Source: Flavobacteriales bacterium (GTDB lineage: Bacteria > Bacteroidota > Bacteroidia > Flavobacteriales_D > Sanyastnellaceae). Taken from it: a stretch of 6,945 bases of DNA. The translations under genes were made by a program, and so were the position numbers. Where the stretch lies: NCBI GenBank assembly GCA_028825055.1, contig JAPKAW010000096.1, positions 1-6,945 of the forward strand, read 5' to 3'. Shown in pieces: positions 1-5,645 of this stretch. Each line of letters opens with the position of its first letter. The first letter of the stretch is position 1. The notes beneath the pieces were generated by a model, which was not told the origin of the DNA, made no database searches, and saw nothing but the letters and a program-made list of their open reading frames with translations.

Positions 1-714
1 GTCATCATCCGTCGCATCCATATCGTAGTTACAAGCCGTAGCGTCTGTGCAACCCAAAATTGGATCGCCCCCTCCTGCTGGTGAATACGTTCCAACTCCG
101 TCGAAGCTAAATGTCATATAAAGTGACTCCGCTCCCACACCCTGCTCAAATACCTGAACATTCATCGTGCCCGAGAAACCGCCTGAAGTCGTCATCTGCA
201 TGAACAACACTCGGTTGTTTGCTGCGTCTGGCAGACCATTCGAAGAGCCATTCAATACATACCAAGCACCGCCCGTAGCATCATCCATGGCCAAGTCGTC
301 GCCGTCATTGGCTGAGCCTGACGCAAACGTTGAAACCCAAGGCTGATTCGCACTCTCTACCGTGCTAATCGGAGCCTGATCGCCCGTAGGTTGTGACTCA
401 ATACCAATCGTTACCCAGCTATCACCTTCCAATTCAGGGGCGAAAGCATAAAACATAGGGTTGATCCCGCTTGCTGTCGTTGAACCGAATGGGCTATTGA
501 AAAAGCCATCTGTAGTCGTCATAGACAATGGACTCTCGTCATTGCCATAAACAGAACTCAAGAAGTCGTCCGTGTTCACCATTTCAACATAGAAACGGTA
601 GGTTGATGCTCCCGGAATAATATCCGTAGCATGGTTTTCTACAACCATTAAATACTGAGCTGAAGAGCTCAAAACCATGCCCATAAGCATGGTGGCTAAA
701 GTGATGATTCGCAT
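1..714 (-). CDS. Secreted surface protein with GCTDxxACNY-type Cys repeat (3'-truncated by window edge)
   Basis: This is an open frame of 238 codons from ATG at 714 with no stop before the window edge, so the C-terminus is missing. Residues 1-19 form a signal peptide (MRIITLATML start, hydrophobic core to L15, SSA before the cut) with Q20 as the likely mature N-terminus. Residues 20 to about 215 are acidic, rich in Gly, Ser, Thr, Asp and Asn, poor in Lys, and look beta-strand rich (for example YRFYVEMVN, SWVTIGIES, GGAWYVLNG). After a Gly-rich linker (SPAGGGDP), residues 222-238 start a repeat of the form GCTDATACNYDMDATDDD, which in Bacteroidota usually continues DGSC and recurs in tandem, often before a type IX secretion sorting domain. 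That ending is expected but not visible. From memory, similar N-terminal regions occur in secreted proteins of marine Flavobacteriales; the function is unknown. It is divergent from the pepD operon with its own promoter box. The reading frame is certain, the role is not. Confidence 0.85.
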   Translation of the reverse strand, partial: MRIITLATMLMGMVLSSSAQYLMVVENHATDIIPGASTYRFYVEMVNTDDFLSSVYGNDESPLSMTTTDGFFNSPFGSTTASGINPMFYAFAPELEGDSWVTIGIESQPTGDQAPISTVESANQPWVSTFASGSANDGDDLAMDDATGGAWYVLNGSSNGLPDAANNRVLFMQMTTSGGFSGTMNVQVFEQGVGAESLYMTFSFDGVGTYSPAGGGDPILGCTDATACNYDMDATDDD

Positions 715-738
715 GAAGATGACAATTTGGTAGTCGTT

Positions 739-746
739 CAAATGTA
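739..746 (-). promoter_or_regulatory. Bacteroidota -7 box for the secreted repeat protein
   Basis: Read on the minus strand the sequence is TACATTTG, an exact match to the Bacteroidota primary-sigma -7 element TAnnTTTG. It lies 24 nt upstream of the ATG at 714, giving a leader of roughly 18-20 nt. A TTTG that could serve as the -33 element is at 759-762 (minus), but its 12-nt spacing is shorter than the usual about 19 nt, so the -33 contact is uncertain. No Shine-Dalgarno sequence is seen before the start, as is normal for the phylum. Confidence 0.5.
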
Positions 747-807
747 CTCTTTTCTCGACAAACTACAGCTTACAGCATTTACACATGATGCGAAACACTT
801 TACTTCC

Positions 808-815
808 TAATTTTG
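808..815 (+). promoter_or_regulatory. Bacteroidota -7 box for the pepD-surE-lpxB operon
   Basis: TAATTTTG matches TAnnTTTG exactly and lies 18 nt before the pepD ATG at 834, giving a short A-rich leader (AAAAATAAAT at 821-830). I found no convincing TTTG at the -33 distance. No Shine-Dalgarno sequence is present. Because all following junctions are overlaps or gaps of at most 4 nt, this is the only obvious promoter for the five-gene operon; internal promoters inside coding sequence cannot be excluded. Confidence 0.5.
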
Positions 816-833
816 TCTTGAAAAATAAATCGA

Positions 834-2300
834 ATGTCAAATCAGATTGCCCAGCTCATTCCAAACGCACTTTGGAGCCATTTTGCCCAGCTCAACTCCG
901 TTCCACGTCCGAGTAAAAAAGAAGAACGTGTCCGTGCTTGGGTCATCAGTTTAGGCCATAAACTGGGATTGGAAACACAAACGGACGAAGTGGGCAATGT
1001 GCTCATTCGAAAGCCCGCCACAATCGGCATGGAAAACCGCGTTGGGGTCGTCCTTCAAAGTCACTTGGATATGGTCTGTCAAAAAAACAATGAGACCGTA
1101 TTCGACTTTGACACGCAGGGCATTCGCATGTACATCGACGGTGATTGGGTGCGGGCAGAAGGAACCACTTTGGGGGCAGACAACGGAATCGGTGTCGCTG
1201 CAATTTTAGGTGTTCTTGCCTCTGACGACATTCCACACCCTCCTTTAGAAGCTCTTTTCACCATCGATGAAGAAACCGGTATGACAGGAGCTCTTGGGTT
1301 GAAAGGTGGATTTCTCCAAGGTGAGATCCTATTGAATCTAGACACCGAAGACGATGATGAATTGTCCATTGGGTGTGCCGGAGGAGTTGATGTTACGTCA
1401 TCAGGCTCATTCGGAACGGAGCAAATCGAAAAAGGCATTAGCCACGGAAAGCTAACAATCAAAGGCGGATCAGGTGGACATTCCGGAATGGACATCACAA
1501 AAGGCATTGCCAATGTCAACAAAGTGATGAATCGGGTTCTACTTGTGACCCTTGAGTCGGTTGACTTTCGAATTTCAACGATTCAAGGTGGAGGTCTGCG
1601 CAATGCCATCCCTCGTGAATCTGCTTGCAATTTTGTCATTGACCCCAATGATTTTGAATTCTTTAAAGAATCTGTTTTAAACGAGATGACGCGGGTTCAA
1701 GGAGAGCACCGAACCACAGATCCCGATTTGACCTGGGAACTCACTGAGAACGAGGACCAGGTTACCGAAGTCATGTCAGAGGAAGAACAAGAATTGCTCC
1801 TTCTCGCTATTCAGGCCTGTCCTGTTGGCATCCATCGAATGAGCCCCGAAATTGAAGGCCTTGTGCAGACTTCCAACAATTTGGCGCAGGTTGAAGTCGG
1901 AAATGGACTGGTCACTCTCCGATGCCTGTGTAGAAGTTCCGTTGACTCCGAAAAAGATGATCACGCGAGAAGCATTGCTTCTGCATTTGCGCTTGCCGGT
2001 TTAGAAACAGCTTATGGAGGGGCTTACCCGGGCTGGACACCGAACCCTAGCAGTGATGTCGTATCATTATTTAAAGACCTGTATGAAGAGCAATTTGGCG
2101 AATCGCCTCGGGTTTTGGCATGCCATGCCGGATTGGAATGCGGAATTTTGGGAACCAATTATCCCGACATGGACATGGTCAGCTTTGGCCCGAACATTCG
2201 CGGGGCGCACAGTCCCGATGAGTGCGTGCAGATTAGTTCAGTCCAAAAGTTTTGGGGATTCTTCCTTGAAGGGTTGTCACGTATACCGGTAAAAGCATGA
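834..2300 (+). CDS. pepD: Cytosolic aminoacyl-histidine (Xaa-His) dipeptidase, peptidase family M20C
   Basis: This is a 488-residue zinc dipeptidase; E. coli PepD is about 485. The family hydrolyses a broad range of unblocked dipeptides, including carnosine-like Xaa-His, in the cytoplasm, recycling peptides to amino acids. The full di-zinc site is visible: SHLDMV with H77 and D79, GADNGIG with bridging D116, DEETG with catalytic base E146 and ligand E147, LNLDTED with D170, and GAHSPDE with H459. By analogy with E. coli PepD, H77/D116/E147/D170/H459 are ligands and D79/E146 are catalytic helpers. The lid/dimerisation insert includes GGHSGMD around H216, and HAGLECG around 431-437 is another family signature. 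There is no signal peptide. ATG 834 is preferred because it follows the -7 box and gives the family length. It is first in the operon and overlaps surE by 4 nt. All key residues are intact. Confidence 0.96.
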   Translation: MSNQIAQLIPNALWSHFAQLNSVPRPSKKEERVRAWVISLGHKLGLETQTDEVGNVLIRKPATIGMENRVGVVLQSHLDMVCQKNNETVFDFDTQGIRMYIDGDWVRAEGTTLGADNGIGVAAILGVLASDDIPHPPLEALFTIDEETGMTGALGLKGGFLQGEILLNLDTEDDDELSIGCAGGVDVTSSGSFGTEQIEKGISHGKLTIKGGSGGHSGMDITKGIANVNKVMNRVLLVTLESVDFRISTIQGGGLRNAIPRESACNFVIDPNDFEFFKESVLNEMTRVQGEHRTTDPDLTWELTENEDQVTEVMSEEEQELLLLAIQACPVGIHRMSPEIEGLVQTSNNLAQVEVGNGLVTLRCLCRSSVDSEKDDHARSIASAFALAGLETAYGGAYPGWTPNPSSDVVSLFKDLYEEQFGESPRVLACHAGLECGILGTNYPDMDMVSFGPNIRGAHSPDECVQISSVQKFWGFFLEGLSRIPVKA

Positions 2301-3082
2301 GTAATCAATCCGATCGCCCCTTGATATTGGTCACCAATGACGACGGCATAGAAGCCGGTGGATTGAGGTTTCTCGTAGAAACGCTTCTGCCCGTTGGAGA
2401 CATCGTAGTCGTTGCTCCCGATCGCCCAATGAGTGGCATGGGACACGCCGTAACCATCAACCAAACCCTCCGAATGGAGAAGCGTCACTTTTCTGTTGAA
2501 GGGGTTCTTGAAGCCTGGCAAACTTCTGGAACACCTGTTGATTGTGTGAAACTCGCGATCTACGAAATCCTCGGAAGGAAACCCGACCTTTTGGTGAGCG
2601 GCATCAATCACGGGAGCAATGCTTCCATCAATGTGATTTACAGCGGCACCATGTCGGCCGCTGTTGAAGGTGCTGTCGAGGGGATTCCTTCGATCGGATT
2701 TAGCCTATTAAATCCAGATCCTGAGGCTGATTTTTCTGCCTGTGGCCCCAGCATTCAAATTCTGGCTCAAGAAGTTCTTGAACGAGGCCTTCCTGAAGGA
2801 TCATGTCTCAATGTAAACATCCCCAATTTACCGTTGGATGCCATCCAAGGCATGCGGATCTGCCGACAATCCGCTGGGTATTGGGAGGATGCATTTGACA
2901 AACGCATCTCCCCTGGAGGATCCACTTATTTTTGGATGACGGGAGAATTCAAGAATCCGGATCAAGGCCAAGACACCGATGAGTGGGCACTTCGGAATGG
3001 ATTCGTTAGCGTTGTCCCCACGCAATTTGATATGACAGCACATCATGCGATTGCGACATTAAATCAATGGAACCTGTCCTGA
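2297..3082 (+). CDS. surE: 5'/3'-nucleotidase SurE
   Basis: This 261-residue protein is a metal-dependent phosphatase that dephosphorylates nucleoside 5'- and 3'-monophosphates in the cytoplasm; some relatives also cleave short polyphosphate. It has the SurE Rossmann-like fold signatures in order: LVTNDDGIEAGG with metal ligands D15 and D16, VVAPDRPMSGMGH with ligand S46, SGTPVDC at 77-83, and PDLLVSGINHGSN with ligand N104. The conserved YSGTMSAAVEG follows at 115-125. The C-terminal dimerisation arm is present, and the length is close to the usual 245-265. The start codon lies inside the pepD stop (ATGA at 2297-2300), which fixes the start and implies translational coupling; no Shine-Dalgarno is evident. 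The stop at 3080-3082 directly abuts the next ATG. The link to its lipid A neighbour is only genomic; surE beside lpxB is, from memory, a recurrent arrangement in Bacteroidota. Confidence 0.96.
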   Translation: MSNQSDRPLILVTNDDGIEAGGLRFLVETLLPVGDIVVVAPDRPMSGMGHAVTINQTLRMEKRHFSVEGVLEAWQTSGTPVDCVKLAIYEILGRKPDLLVSGINHGSNASINVIYSGTMSAAVEGAVEGIPSIGFSLLNPDPEADFSACGPSIQILAQEVLERGLPEGSCLNVNIPNLPLDAIQGMRICRQSAGYWEDAFDKRISPGGSTYFWMTGEFKNPDQGQDTDEWALRNGFVSVVPTQFDMTAHHAIATLNQWNLS

Positions 3083-3394
3083 ATGAATAGTAAGAAATTT
3101 GACCACACAGCTTGGGGGGTAGCCGTAGGGCTATTTGGAACCCTAGTTGGCTTTCTTGTATTGGCTTCTTGGTGGAGCTCTGCAAACGGAACAAGCCTTG
3201 CGTATTTTTATGAAACTGTTTTTCAAAACAGCCAGCTGTACAAAGATTCAATTCTTACGGTCAGTGTTCTCTTCAACGTGGGCCTTTTTTGGCTTGCGCT
3301 TCGAACTGGATTTGAGCGCTTAGCTCGTGGAATTATGATCATCATTTTGCTGTCGGTTCCAGCCATTATTTGGATTCAATCTCAATCCTTTTGA
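3083..3394 (+). CDS. Small three-helix membrane protein of unknown function between surE and lpxB
   Basis: I do not recognise a named family for this 103-residue protein. It has three probable membrane helices: about 11-31 (Gly/Leu/Val-rich, ending SWW), about 57-74 and about 83-99 (GIMIIILLSVPAIIWIQ). The 32-56 loop is aromatic and polar with few charges. K4/K5 at the N-terminus and R74, R79, R82 between helices 2 and 3 follow the positive-inside rule, predicting N-terminus in the cytoplasm and C-terminus in the periplasm. There is no signal peptide cleavage site, lipobox or catalytic motif. ATG 3083 directly follows the surE stop (TGAATG), and 4 nt separate its own stop from lpxB, so translation is likely coupled on both sides. 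Small size, tight packing and a clean hydropathy pattern argue for a real gene. A role in envelope or lipid A biology is suggested only by its position. Confidence 0.85.
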   Translation: MNSKKFDHTAWGVAVGLFGTLVGFLVLASWWSSANGTSLAYFYETVFQNSQLYKDSILTVSVLFNVGLFWLALRTGFERLARGIMIIILLSVPAIIWIQSQSF

Positions 3395-3398
3395 GGGC

Positions 3399-4523
3399 AT
3401 GAGTCTTGAGCAAACACCCCAACGACGCAAGTTGTTTTTGATCGCAGGAGAAGCTTCAGGTGATCTTTATGGCGGGCAATTGGTGGAAGCACTGCTGCTG
3501 CTCGATCCTCACCTTGAAATTCGAGGTTGGGGCGGAGAGGCTATGGAAGCCTCAGGCGCCTCGATTTCGACCCATTATAGAGAACTCGCTTTCATGGGGT
3601 TTTGGGAGGTCCTCAAAAACCTCAAAACCATTCGACGAAACCTGAAACGATGCACGGAAGAAATCCATTCTTTTCAGCCCGATGCCTTTGTGGGCATTGA
3701 TTTTCCCGGATTTAATTTACGGGTTGCAGCCAATGTAGGAAAAGCAGGTATTTTCACCCACCATTACATCTCACCTTCCATTTGGGCGTGGAATGCACGG
3801 CGAATCCACCGCATTAAACGCACCGTGCAACGTATGCATGTGACCATGCCATTTGAACTCGCTCCATACGAGGCGGCACAAATGGATGTTCGTTTTGTCG
3901 GACACCCTCTAATCTCGTTATTGGATCAACTTCCAGACCGAAATCTCGACATCAAGACCTCTCTTCCCATCTTAGCCTTGCTTCCTGGTTCGCGAACACA
4001 AGAGTTGAAGCACATGCTTCCATTGATGGTGCAAACAGCGCGGTCACTGCCACAATTTCAGCCTGTCATTGCCGGTGCTCCGGGGCAGACGGCCTCAGCC
4101 TATCAAGAAGCCACAGCCTTGGGTATTCCCGTTGTTTTCAATCAAACGCGAGCGCTGATGAAGAACGCAGCAGTGGGGTTGGTCACTTCCGGAACAGCTA
4201 CTCTTGAGGCCAGCTTGTTTGGGCTCCCTCAAGTCATTTGCTATCGAACAAGCCGTTTGACCTATCAGATTGCCAAAAGATTGGCCCAAGTTGATTGGAT
4301 CGGATTGCCCAACATTATTCTAAACAAGTCCATTGTCCCAGAGCGTATTCAAGAGGCGTGCAACGTCTTCGCTTTGAGCGAGGAGGTTCAACGACTGCAC
4401 GATGGAACGGACTGGACAGCTCTCGGCCGCCAACAAAAAGAATTGGCCACTTCTTTGAGAACCATTCTTGGTTCGGAAGCAGCCGCGTCCAATACAGCAG
4501 CTTCAATCATGGAGAGGCTTTGA
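3399..4523 (+). CDS. lpxB: Lipid-A-disaccharide synthase (GT19)
   Basis: This 374-residue protein joins UDP-2,3-diacylglucosamine to lipid X to form the beta-1,6 disaccharide of lipid A, as a peripheral enzyme on the inner face of the cytoplasmic membrane. GT-B family signatures in order: LIAGEASGDLYGG (14-26), GWGGEAME (43-50), the membrane-contacting hydrophobic stretch LAFMGFWEVLKNL (63-75), GIDFPGFN (99-106) with D101 matching catalytic D98 of E. coli, SPSIWAWNARRI (125-136), FVGHPL (166-171), ALLPGSRTQE (193-202) with R199 matching the essential Arg near 201, and the sugar-nucleotide loop TSGTATLEASLFGLP (263-277). Length is usual for the family. The start lies 4 nt after the previous stop. 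The stop overlaps the next gene's ATG by one base (TGATG). It is not beside lpxA/fabZ as in Proteobacteria. Function is secure. Confidence 0.96.
   Translation: MSLEQTPQRRKLFLIAGEASGDLYGGQLVEALLLLDPHLEIRGWGGEAMEASGASISTHYRELAFMGFWEVLKNLKTIRRNLKRCTEEIHSFQPDAFVGIDFPGFNLRVAANVGKAGIFTHHYISPSIWAWNARRIHRIKRTVQRMHVTMPFELAPYEAAQMDVRFVGHPLISLLDQLPDRNLDIKTSLPILALLPGSRTQELKHMLPLMVQTARSLPQFQPVIAGAPGQTASAYQEATALGIPVVFNQTRALMKNAAVGLVTSGTATLEASLFGLPQVICYRTSRLTYQIAKRLAQVDWIGLPNIILNKSIVPERIQEACNVFALSEEVQRLHDGTDWTALGRQQKELATSLRTILGSEAAASNTAASIMERL
4511..4517 (+). promoter_or_regulatory. Shine-Dalgarno-like GGAGAGG that marks the SpoIID-protein start
   Basis: GGAGAGG lies 5 nt before ATG 4523, inside the last codons of lpxB (Met-Glu-Arg-Leu-stop). 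It is the only start in this window with a well-spaced purine-rich site. With the signal peptide that begins at this ATG, it supports 4523 over the in-frame upstream start at 4295. Bacteroidota rely little on Shine-Dalgarno pairing, so the match may be fortuitous. Confidence 0.4.
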
Positions 4524-5641
4524 TGCGATTACTCTTCTTTTTACTGGTTTGTTTTACGGTTGCGATTCAAGCGGGTCAGAGCCAGGAAATCGTCCGCATT
4601 GGCCTGTTGGAGTTTTCGCAAGCCCAGACCCTGAAAATCCGCTCTGTTTCAGGTGGATTTCAGTGGGTAAATGCCAATGGACAGATCCTCGACACCCTAA
4701 CCCAGTCAACCCGAATTTCCATCCATAACAGTCAGTGGAAGGTGAACAACCTCCCTCTCGAGCACCATTTGATTTTACAACCCATCGTGCCCGGAAGTGT
4801 TTTGAGCATTCAATCAGTCCACGCTGGATACAGACAAGTCAAAGGGATTCTGCATTTGTTTGCCGATTCTGAGGTCAGGTGTATCTTGGAAACTTCATTA
4901 GAGTCTTACCTGCCTGGTGTTTTGGTCGCTGAAGCAGGAAAAGGACATGTCCCGAGCTTTTATGAAGCGCAAGCCATTGTTAGCCGAACCTACACGATTC
5001 AATCCATGGGACGCCATCAGCTCGAAGGGTATGACCTATGCAACAGTGTACATTGTCAAGTTTTTCAAGGGGTTAGCACCATTAATGACACGATTTTGTC
5101 TGCTGTTATGTCAACGCGTGATCTCGTATTGGTCGATGAGGAGAAACACCCCATTACCGCAGCTTTTCACTCTAACTGTGGAGGACACACACAAGGTTCT
5201 GAGGCCGTCTGGCAGCATGCTCTCCCCTATTTAAAAGGAGTTCCAGACACTTTTTGCCTGACCTATCCTCACAGCCATTGGGAACAGCTTATTGATGCAA
5301 TTGCATGGCGAGATTGGCTTCAATCCAAAAGCGGAGACGCTAGCCCCCCCAGCCAATGGCTGCACACAAATAGAGAATCCTTCTTGATGAATCGAGAAGA
5401 TGCAATTCGAACTTCACAAGCAAGGAAAGAATTTGGATTTCGTTCTGGGTTTTTCATCACACTGAATGAAGGCGACTCCATTCGTGTCATAGGTCGTGGC
5501 TTCGGACATGGAGTCGGAATGTGCCAAGAAGGTGCCATGGGACGCGCTAAGGCCAATCATGACGCTTGGGAGATTTTATCCCACTATTATCAAAATGTCA
5601 GTTTGACTCCTTGGCAAAACGCCCAAATCCAACGAGATTAA
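4523..5641 (+). CDS. Secreted SpoIID/LytB-domain protein, probable peptidoglycan glycan-strand enzyme or binder
   Basis: This 372-residue exported protein is of the SpoIID family, whose sporulation members are lytic transglycosylases acting on peptidoglycan stripped of peptides. Residues 1-20 are a signal peptide (MRLLFFLLVC core) with a likely cut after S20 and Gln at +1; no lipobox is seen. The N-terminal part (22 to about 115) is beta-rich. The SpoIID core follows: ETSLESYLPGVLVAEAG (123-139) with E137 matching the catalytic Glu, EAQAIVSRTYTI (148-159), the Cys pair C173/C178 in DLCNSVHCQV matching the zinc site of characterised SpoIID, AFHSNCGGHT (214-223), and the C-terminal GRGFGHGVGMCQEGA (324-338). 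The frame stays open back to 4295, but those 76 codons lie inside lpxB and would bury the signal peptide. It is last in the operon and overlaps the lpxB stop by one base. Family and export are well supported; substrate and in vivo role are not known from the sequence. Confidence 0.9.
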   Translation: MRLLFFLLVCFTVAIQAGQSQEIVRIGLLEFSQAQTLKIRSVSGGFQWVNANGQILDTLTQSTRISIHNSQWKVNNLPLEHHLILQPIVPGSVLSIQSVHAGYRQVKGILHLFADSEVRCILETSLESYLPGVLVAEAGKGHVPSFYEAQAIVSRTYTIQSMGRHQLEGYDLCNSVHCQVFQGVSTINDTILSAVMSTRDLVLVDEEKHPITAAFHSNCGGHTQGSEAVWQHALPYLKGVPDTFCLTYPHSHWEQLIDAIAWRDWLQSKSGDASPPSQWLHTNRESFLMNREDAIRTSQARKEFGFRSGFFITLNEGDSIRVIGRGFGHGVGMCQEGAMGRAKANHDAWEILSHYYQNVSLTPWQNAQIQRD

Positions 5642-5645
5642 TACA

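Noticed and set aside
764..777. TACAGC direct repeat as a firm operator site
   Set aside because: Two 6-base copies in AT-rich intergenic DNA are easily explained by chance; kept only as a remark in the promoter finding.
1079..1522. 147-codon open frame on the minus strand inside pepD
   Set aside because: It is antisense to a fully intact pepD with all catalytic motifs. Its Ser/Pro-rich, low-complexity product is typical of a shadow frame, and no promoter or start context is evident.
834..2308. PepD and SurE both begin with Met-Ser-Asn-Gln, which might suggest a duplicated leader
   Set aside because: The codons differ and the similarity stops after four residues, so this is coincidence.
2159..2611. 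150-codon minus-strand open frame across the pepD/surE junction
   Set aside because: It lies opposite two conserved genes and its sequence follows from their codons. No motif, signal peptide or promoter box was seen.
4917..5234. 105-codon plus-strand open frame inside the SpoIID gene
   Set aside because: It is an alternative frame of a region coding for the conserved catalytic core, and its product shows no recognisable features.
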